Source: Oreocharis arfaki
Lineage: Eukaryota; Chordata; Aves; Passeriformes; Paramythiidae
Direction of reading: 5' to 3'
DNA length: 64,000 nt
Assembly (NCBI GenBank): GCA_013398015.1
Contig: VZRR01012716.1
Location: forward strand, 928,354 to 992,353
Shown: positions 24,401 to 34,934 of the stretch, in pieces
Numbering within the stretch: position 1 is the stretch's first letter
How the letters are laid out: each line of letters starts with the position of its first letter
The notes under the pieces: generated by a model
What the model saw: only the letters and a program-made list of their open reading frames with translations
What the model was told of the DNA's origin: nothing
Databases searched by the model: none
Made by a program: the position numbers and the translations under genes

Positions 24401-24894
24401 GCCCGGGCCCGAGCGGCGCTGTCGAGGCGGCGGCGCTCCCCGGCTGGATCCCCGCGCACCTCTGGCCGGGCCGCCGAGGCAGGTGCTCCCTCCCGGGGCC
24501 ACCGCGGGGCTAGCGCCGCCTCCCACGGCCGCTCTCCCCGGGGGCGCTCGTTTCCCATGCCCCGCTCCCCCCTCCCGGAGCCGCCGGCCGGCCCAGGGCC
24601 CTGGGAAAGTCCGGCTCCTCCCAGGGCCGCGGGGGGTCCCGGCACTTCTCACGCCCCGCGGGGTCAGCGCGGCAGGGGCGGGGGTGTGGGCTGGCCCGGC
24701 GAGCCCCGTCCCCTCACTCACCTCTGCCGCTGCGCCTCCAGCGCGAAGCCGCCTCCCGCCGCGCTCTGCGTGGGGCTCAGCAGCCCCGGGGCGCCCGGCT
24801 TGGGGGCCGCCAGCATCCCCGGCAGGGCGGGCGGCGCCGGGGGCGGCGGGCACAGCGGGCCGCCCAGCAGCAGCTGCGGCAGGAAGATGCCCCC
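6289..24894 (-). CDS. CABLES2: CDK5 and ABL1 enzyme substrate 2 (cyclin-box adaptor), N-terminus in gap
   Basis: CABLES proteins link cyclin-dependent kinases to tyrosine kinases and p53-family proteins, and carry a C-terminal cyclin-box domain. Ten coding exons were assembled on the minus strand: 24722-24894 (3' part of exon 1), 13047-13118, 12762-12854, 11952-12029, 10414-10522, 9695-9860, 8882-8985, 8380-8486, 6878-7082 and 6289-6429. All phases join and the frame is open for 415 codons plus stop. Landmarks are SQRCSLDFLED, GSPRHKNLKKMHFIKNMRQY, VLICAKRTLC, KQRHPSGGVSVSTEM, SYAKFLYPTNAL, LLDDPQWPCGKHKRVLIFAS, IEYVKPSDLKKDMNETFREK, and the cyclin box with KLCAGACVLLAAKISSDLRK and FEFTVLVALELALYLPENQV. 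The C-terminus (NLSEECSLEPVTV...RRLTQQS) fits CABLES2 rather than CABLES1, as does the neighbourhood. Start codon and N-terminal ~quarter are lost in the gap at 24895-25160. Confidence 0.93.
6878..7082 (-). CDS. CABLES2: CABLES2 exon 9 (cyclin box core)
   Basis: 205 bases encoding LKREMRNLSEECSLEPVTVS, the AYVYFEKLVLQGKLNKQNRK helix region and LCAGACVLLAAKISSDLRK, ending HEVKHLID. This is the cyclin-fold core. Acceptor TTCCCAG, donor GTAAGT. HEVKHLID at the end is the CABLES1-like form, while NLSEECSLEPVTV is CABLES2-like. Confidence 0.94.
8380..8486 (-). CDS. CABLES2: CABLES2 exon 8
   Basis: 107 bases encoding TTVIEYVKPSDLKKDMNETF then REKFPHIKLTLSKIR and two bases of Ser. Leads into the cyclin box. 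Acceptor GCATTTCAG, donor GTAAGA. Confidence 0.93.
8882..8985 (-). CDS. CABLES2: CABLES2 exon 7
   Basis: 104 bases encoding SEAGEAAEYDPNLLDDPQWP then CGKHKRVLIFASYM. Acceptor TTCCCTCAG, donor GTGAGT. Confidence 0.93.
9695..9860 (-). CDS. CABLES2: CABLES2 exon 6
   Basis: 166 bases encoding VVSYAKFLYPTNALVVRKAD and a Ser/Pro/Arg-rich linker ending SAGTDL plus one base. Acceptor TCTTTAAG, donor GTAAGG. The linker is the most divergent internal part, as expected for a disordered segment. Confidence 0.92.
10414..10522 (-). CDS. CABLES2: CABLES2 exon 5
   Basis: 109 bases encoding DLKMEGQKQRHPSGGVSVST then EMVLGLEGVELGADGK. Acceptor GCATTTAG, donor GTAAGG, ending on a codon boundary. Confidence 0.93.
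11952..12029 (-). CDS. CABLES2: CABLES2 exon 4
   Basis: 78 bases encoding IVLICAKRTLCVAFSILPYG then EGLRI and part of Ser. Acceptor GCTTACAG, donor GTGAGT. Confidence 0.92.
12762..12854 (-). CDS. CABLES2: CABLES2 exon 3
   Basis: 93 bases encoding TKHISGSPRHKNLKKMHFI then KNMRQYDTKNS and the start of an Arg codon. Acceptor CGTTGCAG, donor GTAACG. One of the best-conserved parts of the family. Confidence 0.92.
13047..13118 (-). CDS. CABLES2: CABLES2 exon 2
   Basis: 72 bases encoding RRFISQRCSLDFLED followed by IVEYASVR. Acceptor TTTTGCAG, donor GTACTT. It enters and leaves in phase 2. The RCSL(E/D)FLED block is conserved in the CABLES family. Confidence 0.88.
19268..19312 (+). repeat. A-rich / purine low-complexity tract
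   Basis: Runs of A interrupted by G and AAG. Simple sequence in CABLES2 intron 1. Confidence 0.7.
19777..19840. repeat. Two-copy 36-bp tandem repeat
   Basis: AGGTGAATTCC(T/A)ATTACAGTA starts at 19777 and again at 19813. Located in CABLES2 intron 1; no function apparent. Confidence 0.7.
24722..24894 (-). CDS. CABLES2: CABLES2 exon 1, 3' part
   Basis: Visible 57 codons plus two bases, Pro/Gly/Ala/Leu-rich, ending GLLSPTQ ... LEAQRQ and a GTGAGT donor (24716-24721). The GLLSPTQ and QRQR residues match the family just before the first intron. The upstream side is cut by the run of N; an open frame with a similar composition continues at 25161-25307, but the start codon cannot be placed. Confidence 0.85.
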
Positions 24895-25160
24895 NNNNNN
24901 NNNNNNNNNNNNNNNNNNNNNNNNNNNNNNNNNNNNNNNNNNNNNNNNNNNNNNNNNNNNNNNNNNNNNNNNNNNNNNNNNNNNNNNNNNNNNNNNNNNN
25001 NNNNNNNNNNNNNNNNNNNNNNNNNNNNNNNNNNNNNNNNNNNNNNNNNNNNNNNNNNNNNNNNNNNNNNNNNNNNNNNNNNNNNNNNNNNNNNNNNNNN
25101 NNNNNNNNNNNNNNNNNNNNNNNNNNNNNNNNNNNNNNNNNNNNNNNNNNNNNNNNNNNN
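24895..25160. other. Assembly gap (266 N)
   Basis: A run of N inside CABLES2 exon 1, in extreme GC content. The recorded length may be an estimate. Open frames printed across it are not evidence of coding. Confidence 0.99.
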
Positions 25161-26536
25161 GGTCCTGGCGCCGCCGGCGGGGCCAGCGCCGGGAGCCCCG
25201 CGAGGATGGGGCGGGGCGGCCTCGGCACCCCCGGGACCCTCCCCGGCCTCTCTCTTTCCTCCCTCGGCTGCTTCCTTATCGTAGCCACCATCCCACGGTG
25301 TCCCCATGCAACCACCCGCCGTGTCCCCGCACGACCACCCACCGTGTCCCTTTGTGCGACTTTTTTAAAAACTTCTCCTCCCCTCATCTCCCCACCCAAA
25401 CCATCAGTAACACTGGTGGCCGCCTGTTCCCAAGAGGTCCCGGCCTTCCTGCAGGCAGGAGGACACATCTGCTAAACTCATCGCAGGCGTTTGTAGGCGT
25501 CAAAGCGCTCCTATAAAAGAGGATGAAGGTCCTTGATCCTCTTGCTCCATCCCAGCGGAATGGGAGGGACCCGACCCTCTGCCTTGCAGAGCTGAGGTGG
25601 ACCCCAGTCCGCCGACCCCAAGGGCGCAGACCCCCTTGCACAGCCCTGAGACTCACCAGCAGCCCCGAAACCCGTGCGGAGGGATGGATCCCCACGCTTC
25701 CAGCTCCTGAAGCAAAGCCAAGGCAGTGCTGATCCTGGGCCGTATATGGGCAAGGCAGACCCGGGGCTGGGAGGACATAAACTTAATATTTATCTCCACA
25801 AAGTGACTCAAGGCATCTCTGCGCAATACGTTGCTTCCCGGACTGGTGTGTTTATACCGCACGGGATAAACATTCCCCTCAGGCACTTGAACCCATGTCA
25901 GCCACATCCTGGGATGATGCTCTGACCGCCTGCCAAGGCAGAAAGCTCTGCCCTTTCCTTTCCTCGGAGGATGCTGATGTGCACTGACAGTGCCCATGCC
26001 ATTGGGCCTGGAAGGGGAGGTTTGGGAGCTGTGCTGGGCGTGATGAAGCCTTTGGAGCTGAGAACAGCAGTGTGTGGGTGCTGGTGGCCTCTGTGTTCCC
26101 CTGAAACCGAAACGAAGACTTCCCGTGCTTCCCACCTCTCATGCCCTGAAGCAGCTTGTGCTCCCGAGCAGGATTTTGCCCACACAGTACATATTTTAAA
26201 GTACAGACCAAATTTTCCCATTTGAGATGTTTGCAATTAAAAGTTGCAATTACTGTATTTGCAACACTGGACTCTTAGAGTGGTGAATGCTTTTGCCAAA
26301 TAGGCTTAAAGAAGCCACTTGGCAATTCTTAATATTGCCTGCAGTCTACACCACCAATCAAACTGATGTCTGATGATATGGCCTGAAATATGGGCACTGA
26401 GTGAAAGATAGGTTTTGAAACTGTCCTATGAAACACAGACAGGTTCTATGTCTTTTCATATGGCTGTTTCATAAGATGCATTTTTGCATGCTGTTTCAAG
26501 TGGGCCATCAACACATGTCTTATAGTATTAGTAGGA

Positions 26537-26561
26537 TTTAATAATAATAATAATAGCAGTA

Positions 26562-26597
<36 letters not shown>

Positions 26598-26599
26598 GT
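26537..26599 (+). repeat. (AAT)n microsatellite
   Basis: Perfect AAT/TAA repeats with one internal interruption (TAGCAGTAG) at ~26554-26562. A likely length-polymorphic marker. Confidence 0.95.
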
Positions 26600-29500
26600 A
26601 CGATTAAGATAGGAGATGTAAGACAATGCTTCCTTGTAGACTTCCATTAAAAATCCTACAGTGAAATACAAACTCTGCCCTTAAAATCCCAAGAACATGC
26701 TCAGCATCTTATACTGTTCAATATAGGTCAGATTTTGAGCCTAAATTATTTGGCAGAAGCGTTTCATATCACAGCTGTGGGAAAAATAGTTTGGGATAAA
26801 AAGGAATTAAAATCCTTCCTGCTGGCAAGCTCATCAAATAAGCCAGGGGATGAATAGGCATGGAAACCTATCTAGGCTTGCTGCAAACAATTCTCTAGAA
26901 CCCAAGATTGGATTTTGAAAAATAAATGTGTGGCTTTTTTCTCATTCTTTCCCTGTAAAAATAGCTGTGGGATGTAAATCGTCCCACTGAGTCAGCGCAG
27001 AAAGGAGCAGCCTCCATGGCTTAGTGGGTTGCTAACTTCAAAGCTGAATTTAGCGGTTGGAGTGTTGCTGCTGTTAATGTTGGGGACCTTTTATCTGTGT
27101 CTGACAGCTCACAGTGTTTGAGTACAGCGAGCGCAGTGCTGTGTTTCAGGGAATCTGATGCTAGAAGAGACGAATGGCACATCAGCATCACTCCCACAAA
27201 AGGCAGCGACTGGGTACAACCCTGAACAACCTTTTCTCCCTGTCTTCTGCAACGAGGGAATCCCTGGAGCTGGGGGATGCAGGAAGCCCAAGCTCATGTA
27301 TGCCCTCTCATTCCTACACAGGGAGGCTGTTTTGGAGAAAGGCTGGACTCTCCACCCTGCTGCTGCACAGCAGCTTCGAGTTCTGGCTGAAGCCTTTCCA
27401 ACCTTAACCACCGCAAAATCCCTGGACAAAGAGGAAGGCAGGCAGTTTTGCATTTACAACAACATTATTGCACAGATGTAAAATGTTGCTCTGAATTACC
27501 AATACCCAGCTCACACTCGTTTTGCTCCTGGAGCTTCTGCTCTACCTTGAAGGAAGCCCTGGGATGTTTGGATACATGTCTGAGCAGTCAGGGGCTGCTG
27601 GAATAAGGAGCTGGAGTGAAGCAGGACAAGCCTGCAAAGCCTTATTCCAATACTATTCGGGGAGCAGAGTCACCAAGGTCACGAGGATTATTCTCCATGC
27701 AAGAACTGCAGGATCTGGTCTAAACATCTGATATGAGACAGCATTTTAAAGTGCATATGTGGGCTGGCTGTTATATTTTTTGCAAAATCATGGCCCCAAA
27801 TCAAGCAAAGATAAACAGGTCATAAGTATATTTAGGCTGGGAACCAGAAGTGCAGCTTCTAGTTGGAGGAACTGCTGGTATTAAGATAAGGCACCAGAAA
27901 TTGCTGTACACATTTTTCCAGCTGAAGCAGGAATGGGAATGGGGGTCCAGGAGGCCTCACAGGGGACCAGGATGGTCTCTGGATGTCTGGAAGGGTGACA
28001 TAGAAGTGCAATGTGCATCCAGAACTTACTGTCCCCTCTCTCCTGAACAGGCTCTAATCTTTGTCCCAAATTTCCTATCATAGTTTACCCCTTTTAAATT
28101 CTCTCCTGAAATCAGCACACTCAGGGACACCAGCACTCTTCGGAGCTCAGCCTCACACTCACCACATCCAAAAAAAGACCAGCCACTGAGTTTTTGGGAC
28201 TACACATTCTCCCGAGCTCATCTTCCCCCTCCACTTTGGTCTGTCTCAAAACACCCAGAGGTGCCATTCCCTACTTTTGTTCCGTGTGTAGGGAATGATG
28301 AAACCCTTCCTAACCACACTCACATGTTGGACCACTCCTGCTCCCTGCTGGCACATCCATCCCCATCGCTCTCCTCCTGCATCCCAAACCCGTGAGACAG
28401 ATTTGACTCAAGGTGTCAGTGCCACCAGCTGTGCAGCCTGCAATGGTTTTAATCTGCCTCCAGTGGGTTCCAGTTGGGAGTCCTGGTTTCTTTTGGCTGC
28501 TGCTGGAGCAGAGTAGCAGTATTCCCTGGATTGCCGTGTGCTCGCCCTGGCAGGTGACACAATCCTCTGCTCTCACTGCAGAGCCACATTTACAGCAAAA
28601 TCAGCTGCTGTTTCTCGGGAGGCAAACATTGCCAGCAGCCCTGTGTGCCTCGGAGAATGACTCAGGTCCTCCTGCATGACACAGAGGATTTAAAAGACAT
28701 GGAGCTGATTGATTTAATCATCTCTCTCAATGCTCAGGAGGGCCCTATGCTCGAGTCACGAAAATGTTGTGTGGTGTTTACAGGAGGATTTGTGAATGAA
28801 TGGATCAAACTCTCTTCCCTGAAGCACGTGGTGCTGCACTAAAACGCTGTTATTAATAAATCAATAGTTTTCATGGGGGAATCTTGGATAATGTGCTTTC
28901 TGGAGAGATCCTACTGGAGATCAGCACATCCAGCAGCAAGTTTGGTATGAGCAGGGTGTGCAGCACAGCCCGGGCAACTCCTGAAGTGTTGGTGGCAATG
29001 TTCAAGGCAGAGCAGAAAGCTGTGATACCCAAGGGATGCAAGAGGAACCTGCATTTTGGCTCAAAAATTCCTACAGTAAACTTTGTTTGAGATAAAGGAG
29101 CAAAGGAACTCCCCAAATCTCTCCCTTCCAAGAATCTCTACTGCTTGCTGGATTTGCTAAATCTGTCCACAACTTCACAGCCTCCTTTCAAAAGTGTGAA
29201 GGCTTGTCCCTGTGCTGTTCTGAACACCCAAGCTGTCTCTGTCCCCATTCCCTCTGAGCTCCTGCCTGTGCACATGTGAGACTGCCGGGATTCTTTTTTT
29301 GCCTTTTTCACACATTCAGGGCACATCTGACCCTGGGAAGGACTCACACAAAAAGCCCATCCCACTTAAACCCCCAAAAGAGGATTGCAGCAAGACTTCA
29401 GTAATGCTTGGAATGAGTTTTCCTGCGGTGGACTGAGGAGTGAGGCTGTGTGTCCAAAGCCAGCACTATAAATGGGCACTGCTTACAGAGCAGATCCCAG

Positions 29501-31351
29501 CTAAAAGCATTTCCCTGCAGAGAAGGTGGTGCTCAGACTCGTGAAAAGGGCGTGGATTAAATCACCTTCAAATGATCTGTGGCCATGAAGGCAATGCCAC
29601 AGCAGAAGGTTGTGAGGGGGAAGAATCTGATGTGCTTAATTCTGGAGCTTTTGGTTCGTGCATTGCAGCCAGCTGAGTTCTCAGCACAGTTCCCTCTTGC
29701 TCTGAGCTCGTGGGACTTTCTACTCTCCTGCCCAGGGCTGTCTCCCTCACACATCCAACAGAGAAACCTTTGTGTGGTGGGAGATTTTTTTTCTGCCTGA
29801 GATGGGGATTTATACTCACGGTTCAACATGCACAAATTTGCTTCTCACAAGATTTTACAAGTTAAGCTTAGAGAGAAGCAGAAAATGTCATTTTACTAGT
29901 GAGTTTGGTGAGAGGCTGATGCATAGGGAGGCCTGGAGGGTCTGAGAGCCGAGAGCAGTGCTCTGTGCTGTGAGGATGATTCAGCATGTGCAGATTCTTA
30001 AGCATCAGGAAGCAAAATAGTTGCAGTGCTCTGTTATGGGAGTTGTTTGGCCTGACAGGCATTAAGGGAACCACTCGTTGCTATTTCTGAAGGACTAAAA
30101 ATGAACAGAAATGGTGACATCATTGCTCTCCCAGATTTCTGTGCAATTTCAAATCCAGCCCCTGACCTGAATGAGCCCAAGCTGGGCTCTGAACCCCTTC
30201 CTCTGGGAAACCACTTCAGTGTCCCAGATGTCCTACCTACATCACATCACTGGTGACATCGGGGCTGCAATTTGTCTGAACAAAACAAACGTGAGCTGCC
30301 AGCCTCCCAGAAGAACTGATCTGCTCTTGGGACAGCTTCCCTTCTGCTCTATTGCTCTGTGGGGTGTAACTCATGCACTCTAAGGGTAATTTCAGTGCGT
30401 TTTTGAAGATTATTGTGTAAAAGCTCCTCACACTGAACGGAAGTGTGGCAACAAAATGGATTAACTCTGCAAAAAGCAGAGGCTGCTGGGTCTGGCACAC
30501 AAATGCCGCTTGGAGTCATTAACCAGACCCCTGTGGGGTTATTAAAAGGCTGCTGTGCTCCAGGGAAGGCAGGATCAGCCTGTGGGGTTGAACACTGCCC
30601 GGTGTGTTCCTGCAAACAGCACCTCAGGCAGGACGGAACCTTCACGTGGAAACCTCTGCGGAGCTCCAGAGCTGCTTGCAGGGCTCAGATTTCTTCCTTA
30701 CAGCAGAACAATTCAAGTCTGAGGCTGCCTTCATATCACCAAATCAATACATGCATTTACCTGTCAAGAATGACTTGAACAAGAGACTGACAAACAGAAT
30801 TTCGAGAATTAACGGACCTCAGCAATTATCCATCTTTCTCTAGCGTGGTGAGGAGGTAACAGCAAGCCAGGGGATGGCAGGAGCAGAGAAATTCCAGGGC
30901 TGGATCAAGTACAGCATATAAAGTTTAATTTACGTCAACAACTTGCTCAGAGGAGCACTTTGCTCAGAGTTGACAAAACTACTTTTTGTTTTTTCAGGTA
31001 TGGGATTGCCCTAAATTTGAAATGTGACCCCTCAAACACGCCCAGCAAGAGATACGGGTGAAAATATCTAATGCAAAAAGGCAACACAAAAAGTATTAAA
31101 AGCCCAGTAGTTGAAGGTGGTTCTGTGGTGCTGCTGTGCAATGTGAAGAAAAAAATCTTAGTGGGAAAAACAGAAAATTGAGGACTTCATTATTTTTGTC
31201 AGGACTTCTGCACATTTTGCTTATCAAGGGACTGTCATAGGGAGGTGATTATTTTGTAGTCCGTAGAAGTTCCCTCCTTCCTTCAGTTCTCCTGAATGCA
31301 AGTAACCTCCCTACAGTCGGAGGGGCCTCTTTATGGGATTACATTTCGACT

Positions 31352-31392
31352 TCTCTCTTTTTTTTTACCCCCCCCCCCTATCCTTTTCTTCC
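31352..31392 (+). repeat. Pyrimidine low-complexity tract
   Basis: A T run then a C run (about 9 Ts and 10 Cs) followed by T/C-rich sequence. Prone to sequencing length error. Confidence 0.7.
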
Positions 31393-31589
31393 CTTGCTGG
31401 GGTATTTTTAAAAGACAGATTTATCCAGTTCACCACTGTGTTCAGTGGGTTATTGCTCTCCCCTCCAAGCTGGTCTAAGAAGGGACAAAGACTGTGCTGT
31501 CTGCCCAGGACCGAGAGGGAGGGGCATCAGTGGTGATCCTGGTCCATTTCCCATGGCCATGACCTGATGAACGCTTTGAGCTGGGATAA

Positions 31590-31865
31590 ATCAGCCCTGC
31601 AACCCTGGCGACCCCACCACTGCCCTGGGCAGCTTGTTCCAGTGCTTGATAACCCTTTTAGTGAAAACTTTTTCCCTAACATCCAATCCAAACCTCCCCT
31701 GGTGCAACTTGAGGCCGTTTTCCTCGTCTTGTCACTTTTTACCTCGGAGAAGAGACCAACCCCGCCTGGCTACGACCTCCTTCCTGGGAGGTGTAGAGAG
31801 GGATGAGGTCCCCCCTGAGCCTCCTTTTCTCCAGGATGAGCACCCACGTGCTCCAGACCCGTCCT
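31590..31865 (-). mobile_element. CR1 LINE fragment, minus orientation
   Basis: The plus strand shows antisense CR1 blocks: GGGCAGCTTGTTCCAGTGCT, AACTTTTTCCCTAACATCCA, AACCTCCCCTGGTGCAACTT, and TGAGCCTCCTTTTCTCCAGG near 31815-31834. It abuts the CpG-rich repeat that follows. Confidence 0.85.
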
Positions 31866-31979
31866 CAGCATCCAACGAGCTCTTCCAAACGGTGAAGACA
31901 GGAAGAAGACGACAGCTGTCTCGACAATTTTTCAGCCTGGCAAAGTTTCGCTCCTGTGAAATTCCCTGACAGCAGCAGC

Positions 31980-32420
31980 AGCCCCGCGGGACACCCCCGC
32001 TCCATCCCCGCTGCCGGCTGTCCCCGCTCCCCTTCCCGTGGCTCCACAGCCATCGGGGGCATACCTGCTGTACCCCGGGGAGGCTGAACCGCATTCCCGG
32101 CTCTCCGGGAGCGGCTCCGACCCGGCCCGGCTCTGCCCAGCAGGCGGCACTGCCCGCCCGCCGCACCGCCCGCACCGCCCGCACCGCTCCCGGCCCCGGT
32201 CCCGCAGCGCTCCCGGCCCCGGTCCCGCACCGCCCGCACGGCTCCCGGCCCCGGCCCCGGTCCCGCAGCGCTCCCGGCCCCGGTCCCGCAGCGCTCCCGG
32301 CCCCGGTCCCGCACCGCTCCCGCTCCCGAACCGCTCCCGCAGCGCTGCCGCCCGGCTGGGTGGATGAGAGGCTGCCCCGGGCAGTGCTGGACCCTCCCGC
32401 CCCTGCTCCGCCGGCAGCCA
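31980..32420. promoter_or_regulatory. Isolated CpG island between CABLES2 and RBBP8NL
   Basis: A strongly GC- and CpG-rich stretch ~7 kb from the CABLES2 start and ~2.2 kb beyond the RBBP8NL stop codon, without a recognised coding exon. Its core is a minisatellite (next entry). It could be an unannotated promoter, an enhancer-type island or just a GC-rich repeat. Confidence 0.5.
32160..32345. repeat. GC-rich minisatellite, ~22-bp unit
   Basis: Repeats of GCTCCCGGCCCCGGTCCCGC with short CAGC or ACC spacers, about seven imperfect copies. On the minus strand the runs of GGG/GGGG could form G-quadruplexes. Confidence 0.8.
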
Positions 32421-33034
32421 GGGCTCTCTGAATGGGATTTTGGGGTTAGGGAGACCGGAAGGTGCTACAGGCAAAGGATGCCGCTCAGGGCTGTCTGTGC
32501 TCTGCCTTCGTTCTTGTGAACGGGCAAACAACACCACGTTTAAATAGAAATAACTGCAGGTAAATGAGGTGGGAGTACACCAGGGCAGGTGTTGGCTCTG
32601 GCAGTTCTCCACTGGTGTCCCTCTGTTTTGTCCCTGTTCTCCACCTGTGTGCCAGAACAGCCCAGCCTGGCTCCTGGATCGATGTTGTGCCTGCAGGGAC
32701 ACTCACTGCAGTCCTTCGCATCTCATCCCATCAGAAAAAAATTACTAAGAACAGTTTATCCATGTGAAAAACAGCTCCCAGCAATCCTGCCAAGGTCAGT
32801 GCGAACTGCTGAGCTGGTGCTCTGCTGAGAGCCACAGCTGGGTCTCACACTCTGACCTTTCCCAGGCAATGCAGGACACCCTGGGGAGAGGGAGCACCCA
32901 AGCCCTCCCTTCCCACGCTCTTCTCCCTGCCCTCTCAAGGGACACATCCCACCTGTCTGCCCATGTTCTTGCTCCTCACTTAACTAGAAGAGAAAAACAT
33001 GGACTTTCCCCAGGTCAGACAGGATCCACACGTG

Positions 33035-34634
33035 TATGAAACCTGGCTAGGGATTTATTTGAAGCAGGTTTGTGCATGGGGCTCTGCAGTGTTTGGTTTG
33101 TTCACCACCCCTCAGCCAGCCACTGGGACATCCTTCATGGGGAGAGGGGTCTGCTAGTCCATTCTCCAAGCGTGAAATCCCAGGCAAGAACGTGGTTCTG
33201 ATGCAGGGTGAGGGTTGCAAAGAGACATCTCCTCTTCCAAACACCAGTCTGAGGGTCTGCTCTGGCACAGGCCTGGGGCCACGGACTGTGCTGCTCCATC
33301 AGCAGTGACCCGGCTGCTCCAGGTGTCACCAGCACGGCTCATCCTCACCCAGCCTCCCCTGGGGCATTGAGTGAGGAGTTTCAGGGTGTTCTGCTCCTTA
33401 ATGAGTCCTTATGAATTCCCCACTGCCTGGCACAGCATGACAGAAGGATTCACTCTCCCAGTGCGGGTGGGATGCTGAGGTCTCTGAGCCTTCTCCTTTG
33501 GCCTGCAGATGCTTCATCCTGCCCTGCTGTTAACTCTCCTTGGAGGGATCATTGTGGGAAGCGGAGCAATTCTCCAGTTCCTTTGTGATCCCCACTGGGC
33601 ATTGCTCCACTTTGATTTTCTTTCTTCCTCTCATTGACTTCTTAGATCCTGTAAACAGCCAGATGACAGCAGGAGTTAACCACAGAGAAATGGATTTACA
33701 CTTCTGGAGTCAGCATGGCCTTATCCCAAAATAGGGACAGCTCAGGAGGAAGCAAAGCTCAGCGAAGCAAAGCTCCCCACTGGGGAGACAAAGAGAAACC
33801 CCTCATATGTGAGATGTGTAGGTATCCAGGGGAGGCTGTTGTGATCCTGGACACAAAACAACCTCGGAAGCAGAAATAGGCAGAGAACTGACCTGGTGCA
33901 GAAGCATCCCTGAGAGGGTACCCAGACCACAGGATGCATTCCATGGATTTCTTCCCCTTCCGATGTGGTTCATGGCCCACACCACATGCTTAGAGGTGCT
34001 ATGCCCCTCCATCACCCCATTTCTGCCACAGCTGCACCCACCCCTCACTTGGGACATCCCCATCCAGTCCTGGAGGGTCATATGTGTCCGCCCTGGGCTA
34101 CACAGGGCAGCTTCCTCCCCATTGCTCCGAGTGCCTGGTTTCGTACAGCAAATCCTCTTGTCACCCAGCTGTGGTGGTGTCCCCTGAGTGAGCAGGGCCC
34201 TGTGAAGGCCAGGCTGTTAAACAAATTCCCTTCAAGCTTAAGCAGCAGCTCTCTCTACATTCATGGTTGGGCCAACCCTTCCCTGTTTTTACCACCAGTG
34301 CAGAGCGTGTGGGCAGCGGGGTTTTTCTAACAGAGCATTTTTTAAGGCCTGACAGACAAACTATCTTATCCTTGCCCTTATCAGGAGCAGTTCTCTGCTT
34401 ATTCACCTGTAGGAAACACGGGTACAACACATTCCTCTGTCAGCAGGGAAACCTCCACTGGAAGATCAACAGAACTGGCAGAAACCTTTCTCTGAATGTC
34501 AATAACTCACCCCTGGGAATTTGGCCTTCCCCAATCACCACCTCTCTGACCAGATAAGCAAACACAAGGGACTAAGCTCTGTTAGCTTAGGTGCTCGCAG
34601 TGCTCTCCTGGTCACCCTGCCCAGGCTGCCCTGG
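33035..34634 (-). other. RBBP8NL: Probable RBBP8NL 3' UTR
   Basis: Non-coding sequence after the stop codon. The first AATAAA on the minus strand is at 33054-33059. No exon was recognised. An extra coding exon cannot be excluded if the donor at 34808-34813 is used. Confidence 0.35.
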
Positions 34635-34934
34635 CTAACGATTAGCAGGGGCTCCTCTGGCTGGAGATACGAGTGTTGCCAAAACGTGGCTCAGAGGAGC
34701 ATGGAGGAGAACCCTCCTCTGCGCTGTCCTTGGGCATTTCTCACAGGAGTCCCTCTGGAAGCAGCAGAAGTTGTAGCCCTGAGCTGGTGCCCCAAGGAAC
34801 TCCTCCTCCCTACCTTTTATCCAGGGATCCTGTCCTCTTTTTCTCTTCCTCTGCTGCACATGAGCTTTGTCTTTGGTGCAACAGTATTTCCCATCAGTCT
34901 CGGCTTCTTGCAGGATCTCATCTTCATACTTCTC
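34635..34934 (-). CDS. RBBP8NL: RBBP8NL coding exon 12 (C-terminus)
   Basis: Encodes EKYEDEILQEAETDGKYCCT, then KDKAHVQQRKRKRGQDPWIK and ~58 further residues to a stop at 34635-34637. Acceptor GGTGTAG. An in-frame alternative donor GTAGGG follows the WIK residues (34808-34813), so the last ~58 residues may be replaced by an unseen exon. Confidence 0.7.
   Translation of the reverse strand, partial: EKYEDEILQEAETDGKYCCTKDKAHVQQRKRKRGQDPWIKGREEEFLGAPAQGYNFCCFQRDSCEKCPRTAQRRVLLHAPLSHVLATLVSPARGAPANR

Larger units (their letters stand above)
13119..24721. other. CABLES2: CABLES2 intron 1 (~11.6 kb)
   Basis: No further exon, transposon or RNA gene was recognised. It holds a 36-bp two-copy tandem repeat (19777-19840), an A-rich tract (19268-19312) and several AT-rich stretches free of repeats (17290-17540, 18700-18870, 20980-21080). 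The last ~400 bases (from ~24330) are GC-rich and belong to the promoter CpG island. Confidence 0.6.
24340..25350. promoter_or_regulatory. CABLES2: CABLES2 CpG island, including exon 1
   Basis: Dense GC and CpG content on both sides of the sequence gap, centred on exon 1. The transcription start cannot be placed because it may be within or beyond the gap. No TATA box is seen on the minus strand near exon 1. Confidence 0.65.
25351..31500. other. Intergenic region upstream of CABLES2
   Basis: No gene recognised. It contains an AAT microsatellite (26537-26599), a cluster of three TTGCAA elements (26231-26264) and otherwise unique sequence. Open frames here are short and without family resemblance. 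Confidence 0.55.

Noticed and set aside
6289..24894. Identification of the cyclin-box gene as CABLES1
   Set aside because: The C-terminal residues and the RPS21/RBBP8NL neighbours indicate CABLES2; CABLES1 is expected next to RBBP8.
24233..25516. Long open frames on both strands across the gap (up to 427 codons)
   Set aside because: They are counted through 266 N and through GC-rich sequence with few stops. Only the minus-strand frame ending in LLSPTQ...QRQR is supported, as CABLES2 exon 1.
31932..32702. 256-codon minus-strand open frame
   Set aside because: Generated by the GC-rich minisatellite; repetitive Gly/Arg/Ala translation without family features.
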